DNA of 63,809 bases, taken from the NCBI GenBank assembly GCA_964534175.1, contig CAZHNS010000010.1:1-63809 (forward strand), written 5' to 3'. The translations under genes and the position numbers were made by a program. The notes under the pieces are model-generated. The model saw nothing but the letters and a program-made list of their open reading frames with translations. It did no database searches and was not told where the DNA came from. Source of the stretch: JAFGHJ01 sp964534175 (GTDB lineage: Bacteria; Hydrothermota; UBA3072). Shown here in pieces: positions 1 through 8,394 of this stretch (positions within the stretch are counted from its first letter, which is position 1; every line of letters begins with the position of its first letter).

Positions 1-10
1 AATTTAAAAT

Positions 11-53
11 CTCTGTGTGCTCTGTGGTTAAAAAATTGTGAGGCGGTGGGTCA
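11..53 (+). repeat. Intergenic CTCTGTGT/CTTTGTGG-type repeat followed by AGGCGGTGGG
   Basis: Short quasi-periodic tract of CTCTGTG/CTCTGTGG units, then A-rich sequence and AGGCGGTGGG. The same arrangement, including AGGCGGTGGG, recurs at 5459-5510. In both places a TTGAC promoter box follows within about 15 bases. It is non-coding. Confidence 0.6.
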
Positions 54-63
54 AGAAAAATAC

Positions 64-92
64 TTGACTTAATCGACTCCGTTTAATATTAT
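64..92 (+). promoter_or_regulatory. Sigma70-type promoter for the DUF5362 gene
   Basis: TTGACT at 64-69 and TATTAT at 87-92 are separated by 17 bases. The Shine-Dalgarno AAGGAGG and the ATG at 110 follow. Confidence 0.55.
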
Positions 93-109
93 ACCGAAAA
101 GGAGGTCTT

Positions 110-478
110 ATGGAATTAAGCAGCGAAGTCGAGCAAAAAGTGACTACTGACTGCAAAGATATGAATGGATGGGTAAAGTTTCTGGGAATAACCGCCATTA
201 TTGCTGGTGGTTTATACGCTATATCGATAGTTGGTTTAATCATCGCCTGGCTGCCTATCTGGATGGGTTTCATTCTTTTAAAAGTCGCGAATGGAAGTCG
301 GGAGGCCGCTGATGGTAAAGCGGAATCTCTGGGAGATATGCTTGATTCACTTAAAACCTACTTTATTCTTTGCGGTGTGCTTGCGATAATATCAATTGTT
401 TTCAGCATAATATGGATGATATTTATGGGGATTGCCATGATTGGCGGATTATTAGGCGAAGCAGGAGGTTTTTATTAG
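110..478 (+). CDS. DUF5362-like small membrane protein
   Basis: A 122-residue protein with a short polar N-terminus and two long hydrophobic regions: residues about 21-60, probably two membrane passes, and about 83-115. Between them is a charged loop around GSREAADGKAESLGDMLDSL. This layout resembles the DUF5362 family of small bacterial membrane proteins, whose function is unknown. A clear AAGGAGG lies 6-7 bases before the ATG and a good promoter lies upstream, so it probably opens the transcription unit that runs on through the Mut7-C RNase. The family assignment is by pattern only. Confidence 0.6.
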   Translation: MELSSEVEQKVTTDCKDMNGWVKFLGITAIIAGGLYAISIVGLIIAWLPIWMGFILLKVANGSREAADGKAESLGDMLDSLKTYFILCGVLAIISIVFSIIWMIFMGIAMIGGLLGEAGGFY

Positions 479-923
479 AAAAAGTCCCAGGTTCATATGC
501 GACTTCATGCTGGGACGGCTTGCGAAATGGATGAGATTGTTGGGATTCGATACCATGTACTATAGAAACACAAATGGTAAAACTATAATTTTCCATGGCA
601 GAAAAGAAGGGCGCATAATTTTAACAAGATCTAAAATTTTGGCTGAAAAGTATAATGATGCGATATTAATAGAATCCGAGCATATAATGGATCAGTTAAA
701 ACAAATAACAAACCTAGCAGATATCGAGTCTCCATTTTCCCGATGTCCTATTTGTAATATAGAAACAGAAGAGGTAAGAAAGGAGACCATACAAGAAAAA
801 GTCCCTCCCTATGTCTTTGAAATTCACAAAGATTTCAAGAAGTGTCCGGAATGCGGCAGGGTTTTCTGGAAAGGCACACATTATAAAGAAATAAAAAAGG
901 TTATAAATGAAATCAAAAGTTAA
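474..923 (+). CDS. Mut7-C (DUF82) PIN-like RNase domain protein with zinc ribbon; probable ATT start
   Basis: The 149-residue product has the Mut7-C layout. An N-terminal PIN-like part reads RFICDFMLGRLAKWMRLLGFD, and a C-terminal zinc ribbon has CPIC near residue 82 and CPEC near residue 128. Proteins of this family are predicted nucleases. The obvious ATG at 507 would begin inside the family's opening motif and drop the conserved Asp of the CD pair, which matches the first acidic residue of PIN active sites. The reading frame continues upstream to an ATT at 474, which overlaps the stop of the previous gene (ATTAG). AGGAGG sits at 463-468, five bases before it, and no ATG, GTG or TTG lies between. 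I therefore favour ATT as start. The 3' end overlaps the next gene by 17 bases. Family call is strong; start is inference. Confidence 0.75.
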   Translation: MRKSPRFICDFMLGRLAKWMRLLGFDTMYYRNTNGKTIIFHGRKEGRIILTRSKILAEKYNDAILIESEHIMDQLKQITNLADIESPFSRCPICNIETEEVRKETIQEKVPPYVFEIHKDFKKCPECGRVFWKGTHYKEIKKVINEIKS

Positions 924-2085
924 TATCCTTTTCATACTTCTCATATTTATATCATCCTGTGCCCCTATGGTCATGTCAACAAGAAAATTACAGAAAGAAC
1001 CTAGGGTAAGGATATTATTGCAGAAGAATCCCGGGAGTGTCGAATTAACAGCCAATTCAAAACTCAAAATAAAAACCGGAGAGAAAAATGGTACGGTATC
1101 CGGGAGAGTATCTTTGTCTTTCCATCCTTCCCTGCAAATCACTACTCCCGAAGGAAGCATAAAGAATCCGGAATATCCTATAACTGTAGCGTCCACAAAT
1201 AGATTTATAAGACTAGATGGAGAAATTTATCCGGGAACTATAGTTATATCAAAGTTCGGCGACGTTTTAGTAGTAAATCATGTTAAAATCGAAGATTATT
1301 TGAAAGGAGTTATACCTTTTGAGATGGGCAACCTGCCCGAAAGTCAAATAGAAGCGTTGAAAGCTCAGGCGGTTGCTGCGCGGTCCTTTGTTATGGCACA
1401 CATAAAGCCGAAAGAACCTTTTGATATTAGCACTACAATATGGGATCAAGTTTACGGAGGTGCGAGTAAAACGGATAAAATAATTGACAAAGCTGTCGAA
1501 TCCACCAGGGGAATTGTTGGGACTTACAAAGGAAAAATTATAGACGCCAAATACTCTTCAACCTGTGGGGGAGTCACAGAAAACAACGAAAATATATGGG
1601 TCGGGAAGAGAATTCCATATCTTCGGTCGGTTCGAGATTCCGGATGGGACAGAAAGGATTTCTGCAGGTTTTCACCTCATTACAGGTGGGAAAGAACCTA
1701 TGATAAGAAAAATTTTTTCGAGGTCATAAAGAAACAAATACAAGACTTCTTCGGCAAAACACCCAACAGGATTGAGTGGATTAGAATTACAAAGAGAACA
1801 AGAACAAATAGAGTGAGAATAATCGAAATAAACACAGATATCGGAAAATTTTACCTTGAAAAAGATCAAATCAGAAGACTTTTTAGCGACGAAAGAGGTT
1901 CTTTGAAATCACTAATGTTTCAAATAAAAGTAAAGAGCAACCAGATTATTGTCTCCGGAAAAGGCTTTGGGCATGGTGTCGGTATGTGTCAGTATGGCGC
2001 TATGGAAATGGCTAAAGAGAGATATAGTTATAAAAAAATTTTAACTCATTATTATAAAGGAATTAGGCTTAAAAAACTCTGGTAA
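907..2085 (+). CDS. SpoIID/LytB-domain lipoprotein
   Basis: A 392-residue protein. It begins with a lipoprotein signal peptide (basic KSK, hydrophobic stretch, ISSC at about residue 18). The SpoIID domain occupies the middle and C-terminal part: VKIEDYLKGVIPFEM, LKAQAVAARSF, STCGG and a final GFGHGVGMCQYGA. SpoIID-type enzymes are lytic transglycosylases that cleave denuded glycan strands, and LytB homologues enhance amidases. In a non-sporulating Gram-negative the likely role is remodelling peptidoglycan at division or envelope sites. The gene overlaps the 3' end of the Mut7-C gene by 17 bases and stops one base before the next gene, so it is co-transcribed with its neighbours. Confidence 0.85.
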   Translation: MKSKVNILFILLIFISSCAPMVMSTRKLQKEPRVRILLQKNPGSVELTANSKLKIKTGEKNGTVSGRVSLSFHPSLQITTPEGSIKNPEYPITVASTNRFIRLDGEIYPGTIVISKFGDVLVVNHVKIEDYLKGVIPFEMGNLPESQIEALKAQAVAARSFVMAHIKPKEPFDISTTIWDQVYGGASKTDKIIDKAVESTRGIVGTYKGKIIDAKYSSTCGGVTENNENIWVGKRIPYLRSVRDSGWDRKDFCRFSPHYRWERTYDKKNFFEVIKKQIQDFFGKTPNRIEWIRITKRTRTNRVRIIEINTDIGKFYLEKDQIRRLFSDERGSLKSLMFQIKVKSNQIIVSGKGFGHGVGMCQYGAMEMAKERYSYKKILTHYYKGIRLKKLW

Positions 2086-2086
2086 A

Positions 2087-3127
2087 ATGAAAATCCTTCA
2101 TACTTCAGATATACACATAAAAGAATACAAGGACGATTCCTGGAGAGCCTTCGAATCCTTAATTAAGGTTGCCTCAAAAGAAAAAATAGATTTTTTTGTC
2201 ATTTCCGGAGATTTGTTTGATGAAAAAAGTAGCTTTGTAAAACTCTACCCTGAAATAAGACCCTTACTAAATAACACAGATTACGAATTTATTATTATCG
2301 CGGGGAATCATGACGAAAAGGCCTTCGGCTCAGAGGCTTTCCTCGGAGAAAAAGTAAAAATAATAAGGAACCTTACCGAACCACTGGAATATGAGAAGTT
2401 ACGATTTTTTGGCTTCCCTTTTAAGAATATCACAAGTGGAGAGGTAAGAAATAATTTAAGGAAATTAAAGGAGCTTACCACCAACGATAAAGTTAATTTA
2501 TTACTCTTTCATGGCGAACTTCTTGACCATTCGTTCAGAGGCTCCGACTTTGGCGATGAGGAAATCAATTATATGAGCGTGCGGCTCTCCTTTTTTGACA
2601 ATCTTAATTTGCAATATGTTCTTGCGGGGCATTTTCATACTAATTTCCAGATATATGAATTAAACTCAGGAGGTTTTTTTGTATATCCTGGTTCACCAAT
2701 CTCAATAACGAAAAAAGAAACGGGCAGAAGATCAGTTAATCTCTTCGAAGTAGGAAATCCTCCTTCGCAGTATAAGATAAATACTCCTTACTACAAGAAA
2801 CTAAAACTTTCGATTTACCCTGAAGATAAGACTTCCCTGATTGCAAAGATTAAGAAGAAAATAAGAAAATCGCCAAAAGAAGCTAAATTTTTGGTTTCTC
2901 TCACAGGATATACGGAAGAGAAAGAAGAAGATTTCCATAAGAAAATTAAGGAACTGGAAGATAAGAATGCAACCCTTGAAATAGAAAATAGAGTAAGAGG
3001 TATAAAACATTTAGCAGAAGACGAACTATTTAAAGCTTTCAATAGCAAACTCGAAAAATTAAATCCTTCGAGAAAACAAAAGATAAAAAAACTTGTAATT
3101 AGAAGTTTGCTCGAGAGTGAAGAATGA
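2087..3127 (+). CDS. YhaO/SbcD/Mre11-like DNA repair exonuclease (calcineurin-type phosphoesterase)
   Basis: A 346-residue metallophosphoesterase with the five motifs in order: TSDIH (7-11), SGDLFD, GNHDE, FHGE and GHFHTN. These bind two metals and catalyse phosphodiester hydrolysis in Mre11/SbcD nucleases. The C-terminal third (KLSIYPEDKTS onward) resembles the capping region of this family. It overlaps the following ATPase gene by four bases (ATGA). That is the usual nuclease plus Rad50-like ATPase arrangement, and the membrane hairpin in the ATPase makes the pair closer to Bacillus YhaO/YhaN than to SbcC/SbcD. Likely role: end processing in double-strand-break repair. Confidence 0.8.
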   Translation: MKILHTSDIHIKEYKDDSWRAFESLIKVASKEKIDFFVISGDLFDEKSSFVKLYPEIRPLLNNTDYEFIIIAGNHDEKAFGSEAFLGEKVKIIRNLTEPLEYEKLRFFGFPFKNITSGEVRNNLRKLKELTTNDKVNLLLFHGELLDHSFRGSDFGDEEINYMSVRLSFFDNLNLQYVLAGHFHTNFQIYELNSGGFFVYPGSPISITKKETGRRSVNLFEVGNPPSQYKINTPYYKKLKLSIYPEDKTSLIAKIKKKIRKSPKEAKFLVSLTGYTEEKEEDFHKKIKELEDKNATLEIENRVRGIKHLAEDELFKAFNSKLEKLNPSRKQKIKKLVIRSLLESEE

Positions 3128-5400
3128 GAATTAAAGAATTTTGGATAACCCATTACGGGCCACTCCCTGATAGAGGAAAAATATATCTTTCTGATTTTAA
3201 TTTAATCTATGGCGTCAATGAGACAGGCAAAACCCTCACTTTAGAAGCACTGATAAAACTTTTATTAGGGAAAAACGTAAAAGATTTTAAGAATATTAAC
3301 AGAGTAGATCAGGAAACTGATGGGTATATTATAATAGAGACCGAAGAAAAAGAAGAAAAAAAACTCGGCAGAAAAATTCATCTTGATGATATTTTTACTA
3401 TTACTGCCGGGGAGTGTCGAAACATATTTGTAATCAGAAATAGCGACCTTTCAATAGAATCTGAAGCTTCGTTCTACACAGAGGTTACAAATCGGCTGAC
3501 CGGTCTTCAGACTAACAGAATAAATAAATTAAGAGAAAAGATTTTAGAAATTTCCGAGCTAACTCCTGGCGGAGATTTTTCTAATAGGAAGGAAGACGGC
3601 CATCTTAAAACAAGAATTGAAGATGCCTTCAAACTTTTGGAAGATATAAAATCTCTTAAAAGTGAAATAGAAGAAGAAGGTCTCGAGGAACTCGAGCGGG
3701 AATGGATTCTCCTATTTGATGAAATAAAAACAAAGGAAATTCTTCGTGGCAAGTTTGAAGAAGCAAGAAAAAGACTTTCCTACGAAAGAGCTGCAGCCGC
3801 ACTTAGTAAAATAGACAATTGCAAAAAAGCTCTCGCGGATTTATCTGCATTTTCGGAGAAGGATTTCATCAAATGGAGAGACGCCGAAAGGGAGATTAAA
3901 CGGGTAGAAATAAAATTTATTGAGATAAACAAAGTTTTAAAGGAAAGTGAAAATAGAATAAAAATTTTAGAAAATGAGCTAAAAGAAAAGGGAAATGAAT
4001 TTAGAATCAAAAAAAACAAAAAAGAAAAGATAGATATTCTAAGATCCAGGCTAACAGAATTAAAAAACAGAAAGATAGAAACATCTTCGGAAAGAACTTT
4101 TACATTGGTAAACCAGCAAAGTTTTTTTGCACTTTCTATTATGCTCGCTATTTCAATTCTAGGGTTGATTCTTAATCAAACTCTTGCGTTTACAATTTTA
4201 ACAAGTGCTTTCGGAGTTTGTTTCTTTGTTTTTATGGGCCTGCTGTTAAAGAGCAAAAGGAACAAAGCCTTATTTGGAAAAAATTTAGAAGCATTGAGAT
4301 TAGATCTAACCGGATTAGGAATCAAAGGAGAAACATTAGAAGATTTTTTAGGTGAGGTTGAAATGTTTTCCTTAAAGTTCGGGGAGAGTGAGGGAGATAT
4401 CAACATAAAAAAAGTGGAGGCCGGAACTCTAAAAAACAGAATTGACGAACTACGAGAAAAAATAATTCCCGAACTTAACGGAAAAACAGAGAAAAATAAT
4501 GAATTTATTCGAAAAATTAAATATGTCACCTTCGTTGACAGTTTGAAGGAATTCAGTGAAAATTTAGAAAAAAAAGAAAGACTGGAAAGAGAAGTCGAAA
4601 AAGAAGAAAGAGTGTTAGAGGAAATTCTTGGGATTGAAGACAGAACAGAGAAAATAAGGGAGTTAAAATCCTTCGAAGAAAAGGCAAAAGACGTTGAGTT
4701 CAATGAGAAAGAGTATGATGCTTTGAGCAAAGAAATCTCATTAGCCAGGGAAAAACTCGGCGAGTCTGAAGGCAAATTAAACATATTAAGTCAGAAATTT
4801 AAAGAAATAGAAAGAAAAGCGAATAATATCCTGGGCGAAAAAGATCTTCGATGTCATGGAATAAGAGACCTGAATAATATCGAAACGAACGTCCAGACTT
4901 TTATCGAAGAAAAAGAATTCGCGAAGGAAGACGCGATTGTCTCTCTTGGAATCCTTGAGAAAATAACGGAGGAGGAAAAGACAAAAATAAGGGAACAATT
5001 TGGTCAGGAAAGTCCTGTGTCTGAATATTTCTCTAAAATTACTGGAGGACTTTATACAAGTGTTGTATTTGAAGAAAAAGAGGAAAAAATTATGGTTGTT
5101 AGAAAAGATGAAGCGATTTTGTACCCCTGGCAGCTCTCAGGCGGTACTTACGATCAGTTGTATCTTTCTATAAGACTTGCTCTTGGGGAAAAACTACTCG
5201 GGGGAGAAAAAGGGTTCTTTATTCTTGATGACCCCTTTGTAAAAGCAAGTCATAACCGTTTAAAAGTCCTGATTAAGATGCTAAAAGATATCTCAAAATC
5301 CGGCTGGCAGATAATTTACATCTCTGCAAAAGAAGAAATACATGAAATACTCGGGAAGGACGACGAAGTAAAACTAATAGAACTGGAGAGTATTTTATAA
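3124..5400 (+). CDS. YhaN-like SMC/Rad50-type ATPase with an internal membrane hairpin
   Basis: A 758-residue ABC-type ATPase split by a coiled coil. Walker A GVNETGKT is at residues 30-37, the signature LSGG at about 670 and Walker B FFILDDP at about 698. Residues 150-320 and 390-620 are long Glu/Lys-rich coiled coil. Between the two arms, near residues 335-377, lie two hydrophobic segments with the look of a membrane hairpin. Rad50 has a zinc hook (CXXC) here; none is present. This architecture matches the YhaN family, which works with a YhaO nuclease. It is the last gene of this transcription unit, followed by a 166-base gap. Confidence 0.8.
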   Translation: MRIKEFWITHYGPLPDRGKIYLSDFNLIYGVNETGKTLTLEALIKLLLGKNVKDFKNINRVDQETDGYIIIETEEKEEKKLGRKIHLDDIFTITAGECRNIFVIRNSDLSIESEASFYTEVTNRLTGLQTNRINKLREKILEISELTPGGDFSNRKEDGHLKTRIEDAFKLLEDIKSLKSEIEEEGLEELEREWILLFDEIKTKEILRGKFEEARKRLSYERAAAALSKIDNCKKALADLSAFSEKDFIKWRDAEREIKRVEIKFIEINKVLKESENRIKILENELKEKGNEFRIKKNKKEKIDILRSRLTELKNRKIETSSERTFTLVNQQSFFALSIMLAISILGLILNQTLAFTILTSAFGVCFFVFMGLLLKSKRNKALFGKNLEALRLDLTGLGIKGETLEDFLGEVEMFSLKFGESEGDINIKKVEAGTLKNRIDELREKIIPELNGKTEKNNEFIRKIKYVTFVDSLKEFSENLEKKERLEREVEKEERVLEEILGIEDRTEKIRELKSFEEKAKDVEFNEKEYDALSKEISLAREKLGESEGKLNILSQKFKEIERKANNILGEKDLRCHGIRDLNNIETNVQTFIEEKEFAKEDAIVSLGILEKITEEEKTKIREQFGQESPVSEYFSKITGGLYTSVVFEEKEEKIMVVRKDEAILYPWQLSGGTYDQLYLSIRLALGEKLLGGEKGFFILDDPFVKASHNRLKVLIKMLKDISKSGWQIIYISAKEEIHEILGKDDEVKLIELESIL

Positions 5401-5408
5401 GAAAAGGG

Positions 5409-5510
5409 TTCTAGGTTTCAAGGTTTCTAAGATTCAAGTAAAAAAATAAAGTTGAAATCTCTGTGGTCTTTGTGTGCTTTGTGGTAAAAAAAAGGGGGCA
5501 GGCGGTGGGC
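5409..5510. repeat. Two adjacent intergenic repeat tracts before ftsE
   Basis: At 5409-5438 there is a tract of TCTAGGTTTCAAGGTTTCTAAG type. At 5459-5485 there is a CTCTGTGGTCTTTGTGTGCTTTGTGG tract, followed by AGGCGGTGGG at 5500-5509. The second part matches the element at 11-53. Together they fill most of the gap between the YhaN-like gene and ftsE; no gene is seen here. Confidence 0.6.
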
Positions 5511-5520
5511 AAAACGCACC

Positions 5521-5546
5521 TTGACAAAACCATGAGTTCATATAAT
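5521..5546 (+). promoter_or_regulatory. Probable promoter of the ftsEX-rnf-mfd operon
   Basis: TTGACA at 5521-5526 and TATAAT at 5541-5546, both perfect consensus but only 14 bases apart, which is short for sigma70. The pair lies 20 bases upstream of the ftsE start. Confidence 0.4.
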
Positions 5547-5566
5547 TTTACAAGCAACAAGAAGAT

Positions 5567-6223
5567 ATGATAGAAATAAGAAACGTTAGCAAAAGATTCA
5601 AGAAAGGCTGGTATGCCCTAAAAAACATCGATCTCTCAATAGCGAAAGGTGATTTTCTCTTTCTTACAGGTCAAACCGGTTCAGGAAAAACCACTCTCCT
5701 GCGTCTTATCTATATGGACATCTTTCCTGACGAAGGCGAAGTAGCTGTAGCAGGTTTTCTTTCATCGACTATAAAAGAAGAAGAAATACCTTTCCTTCGA
5801 AGAAGAATAGGCATAATCTTCCAAGACTTCAAATTATTAAAGGATAAAACAGTTTATGAAAATGTCGCATTCGCACTTGAAGTAACGGGACAATCAGGCA
5901 GAAAAATGCGAGAAAAAGTTATGAAGGTGCTCACTCTTGTAGGATTATCGCACAAAAGAAATGATTTTCCATACACTCTTTCGGGTGGAGAACAACAAAA
6001 GACAGCAATTGCAAGAGCGCTTGTCAGAGAACCATTTATCCTTCTTGCGGATGAACCTACCGGTAATATCGATCCGGCAGGATCCGAAGAAATAATAAAA
6101 ATATTACAGGAAGTAAACACTGCTGGAACCGCTGTTTTAATGGCCACTCACGATGTAGAACTTGCAAAAAAAATGGGAGGCAGATTCATAAATCTTGAGC
6201 AGGGGCAAATAACAACAAAATAA
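5567..6223 (+). CDS. ftsE: Cell division ATP-binding protein FtsE
   Basis: A 218-residue ABC ATPase of typical FtsE size. Walker A GQTGSGKT is at 35-42, the Q-loop in GIIFQDFKLL, signature LSGGEQQ near 140, Walker B ILLADEPTGN and a switch histidine in ATHD. FtsE pairs with FtsX in the inner membrane and transmits ATP-driven changes to periplasmic peptidoglycan hydrolases at the septum. ftsX begins one base after the stop, which supports FtsE over a generic LolD-like ABC protein. It opens the operon that continues through rnf and mfd. Confidence 0.92.
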   Translation: MIEIRNVSKRFKKGWYALKNIDLSIAKGDFLFLTGQTGSGKTTLLRLIYMDIFPDEGEVAVAGFLSSTIKEEEIPFLRRRIGIIFQDFKLLKDKTVYENVAFALEVTGQSGRKMREKVMKVLTLVGLSHKRNDFPYTLSGGEQQKTAIARALVREPFILLADEPTGNIDPAGSEEIIKILQEVNTAGTAVLMATHDVELAKKMGGRFINLEQGQITTK

Positions 6224-6224
6224 A

Positions 6225-7100
6225 ATGTTTTCACTAAGAGAAGCTTTAATAGGACTAAAGAGAAACGGTATCATGACCTTTATTGCCATAGGCATAATGT
6301 TTTTTTCTCTTTTTCTGCTGGGAGCCTTCCTCTGGGGTACCTTTAACCTTTTTGGGATAATAAATCTTGCTAGGGAAAAGGTCGAAATAAATGCTTTTTT
6401 GAGGGAAAACCTGCCTGAAAAGCAAGTAGAAGAACTTGCTGGTAAGCTTTTGTCCATGGTAGGTGTGGAGAAAGTAGAGTACGTAAGTAAAGAAGAAGCG
6501 TTAAAAAAATTTCAAGAAGAGATAAAAGACGCTCCCAGTTTAATCGAAGCGGTAAAAACAAACCCTCTACCGCCATCCTTCAGTATCAAACTAAAAGATG
6601 GTTTTACTTCTCCTGAAAAAGTAGCAGAAGTGTCGGAAAAAATAAATATTTTCGACGAATTTATCGCTGTAGAATACGGAAAAAGCTGGATTAACAAATT
6701 AGACAGAGTTGTAAAAATTCTATTTCTTTTTGATATACTACTGGGAATAGTAATCGGTTTTGCATCAGTTTTTGTGGTATCAAACACAATCCGCCTTACA
6801 GTTCTCGCCAGAAAGAGAACTATAGAAGTGATGAAACTCGTTGGAGCCACAGAGAAAACTATACACGCTCCTTTTATCCTTGCAGGTGCAATAGAAGGGG
6901 GTATGGCAGCAGCTATGAGTGGAGGGCTTTTATATTTAATTTATCAATTAACCTCAAAATTCCTCGTTGAGTTTTTCTTCCCTCAAAATTTCATAATAAC
7001 AGGTACTATAGTTTTTGGAATAATTCTGGGAATGATTGGTAGTAAAATAGCGGTAAAAACAACTTCAAAGGAAATGAAATTTGAATCTCCTAACGTTTAA
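6225..7100 (+). CDS. ftsX: Cell division permease-like protein FtsX
   Basis: A 291-residue protein with the FtsX layout. TM1 is near residues 15-40. A periplasmic domain of about 110 residues follows, containing LSMVGVEKVEYVSKEEALKKF and the Leu/Pro-rich NPLPPSFSIKL. Three further membrane segments lie in the C-terminal half. The periplasmic loop binds activators of septal hydrolases in other bacteria. It directly follows ftsE, and its 3' end overlaps rnfC by 20 bases. Confidence 0.92.
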   Translation: MFSLREALIGLKRNGIMTFIAIGIMFFSLFLLGAFLWGTFNLFGIINLAREKVEINAFLRENLPEKQVEELAGKLLSMVGVEKVEYVSKEEALKKFQEEIKDAPSLIEAVKTNPLPPSFSIKLKDGFTSPEKVAEVSEKINIFDEFIAVEYGKSWINKLDRVVKILFLFDILLGIVIGFASVFVVSNTIRLTVLARKRTIEVMKLVGATEKTIHAPFILAGAIEGGMAAAMSGGLLYLIYQLTSKFLVEFFFPQNFIITGTIVFGIILGMIGSKIAVKTTSKEMKFESPNV

Positions 7101-8391
7101 AGGAGGAATACACCCCCTCTACAACAAAAAAAAATCAAAAGATTCTAAAATAAAAAGGATAGATCCACCGGATTTTATTTATCTATATCTTTCCCAACAC
7201 ACTGGAATCCCTTCTAAGCCGCTTCTCGAAAAAGGAGACGAAGTTAAAATAGGGCAAAAAGTTGCAAAAGCAACTGGTAAATTATCCGTAGGGCTACACT
7301 CTCCTGTAAACGGAACCTATATGGGCACTTTGATGCATTCACATCCTCTGGGAGGCAAGAAAGAAGCGATAAAAATAAAAGTAAACAAAGAAAACAACGA
7401 ACCTTTTAAACAAACTCAAAAAAAGAAAAGAACAAATTTCACAAAACAAAAACTTATTAGTATTATAAAAGACAAAGGAATCGTAGGAATGGGAGGAGCT
7501 GCGTTCCCGACATATTTTAAATTACAAATTCCTTCAAGCAAAAAAATTAAAGACTTGATAATAAACGGAATCGAGTGCGAGCCTTATCTTACTTCCGATT
7601 ACAGATTAATGATGGAAAGGCCTGAAGAAATTATGAAAGGCGTTGATATTATAAGAAAAATAGTAAAGCCGGAAAATGTATGGATTGCAATTGAAGCAAA
7701 CAAACTCGACACATTAGAGATCATGAGAAACACCGCTTCATTATTTCCCTGGGCTAACTTCGTAGCCCTCAGAACCAAATATCCTCAAGGGTCAGAAAAG
7801 CAACTAATTGATGCGATAACGGGAAGGAAAGTTCCGGAAGGTGGCTTACCCTTCGACGTAGGCGCTTACGTTCAAAATATAGGAACATCCTATGCAATCT
7901 ATGAAGCAGTGTATCTTGATAAACCTCTTTTTGAAAGAGTCGTTACAGTTACAGGCAACGTAAGACATCAATCAAATTTTCTGGTACCTATTGGCACGCC
8001 TTTCGAACATCTGATTAATCTCACTGAAGGCCCTATTGGTAAAATTTCGAAAATTATAAACGGTGGGCCTCTTATGGGCATAGCTCAATCTCAAATAGAT
8101 TCCTGTGTTGTAAAAGGAACTTCGGGAATAATTATTCAAAATGAAAAAGAGTGTCTCGAAAAAGAACCTACTCCCTGTATAAGATGCGGAGCTTGCGTTG
8201 ACTGCTGTCCTATGAAATTACTGCCAACAGAGTTGTACAAATACATAGAAATGGACAAACTGGAAAAAGCAAAAGAAATGGGAGTTTTATCTTGCATGGA
8301 ATGTGGTTGTTGTTCCTATACCTGCCCAGCAAATATACCTCTTACACAACAGTTTAAAATAGCCAAGAACAGAATAACAAAGAAAAAATAA
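7081..8391 (+). CDS. rnfC: Rnf electron transport complex subunit C
   Basis: A 436-residue RnfC of normal length. It has the N-terminal FKGGIHP motif, the glycine-rich GMGGAAFPT element of the Nqo1-like NADH/FMN-binding region near residue 140, and two ferredoxin-like [4Fe-4S] motifs, CIRCGACVDCCP near 365 and CMECGCC..CP near 405. RnfC is the peripheral subunit that exchanges electrons with NAD. The start is a TTG inside the 3' end of ftsX, preceded by AAAGGA; it places FKGGIHP at the expected distance and there is no in-frame ATG close by. It is translationally coupled to ftsX by a 20-base overlap. Confidence 0.93.
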   Translation: MNLLTFKGGIHPLYNKKKSKDSKIKRIDPPDFIYLYLSQHTGIPSKPLLEKGDEVKIGQKVAKATGKLSVGLHSPVNGTYMGTLMHSHPLGGKKEAIKIKVNKENNEPFKQTQKKKRTNFTKQKLISIIKDKGIVGMGGAAFPTYFKLQIPSSKKIKDLIINGIECEPYLTSDYRLMMERPEEIMKGVDIIRKIVKPENVWIAIEANKLDTLEIMRNTASLFPWANFVALRTKYPQGSEKQLIDAITGRKVPEGGLPFDVGAYVQNIGTSYAIYEAVYLDKPLFERVVTVTGNVRHQSNFLVPIGTPFEHLINLTEGPIGKISKIINGGPLMGIAQSQIDSCVVKGTSGIIIQNEKECLEKEPTPCIRCGACVDCCPMKLLPTELYKYIEMDKLEKAKEMGVLSCMECGCCSYTCPANIPLTQQFKIAKNRITKKK

Positions 8392-8394
8392 AAA

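Noticed and set aside
714..1196. 160-codon minus-strand ORF over the Mut7-C/SpoIID junction
   Set aside because: Both plus-strand genes are supported by family motifs; this frame has none.
4176..4784. A 202-codon minus-strand ORF inside the YhaN-like gene
   Set aside because: It mirrors the coiled-coil coding (Ser/Phe/Leu-rich) and has no own ribosome site; shadow of the real gene.
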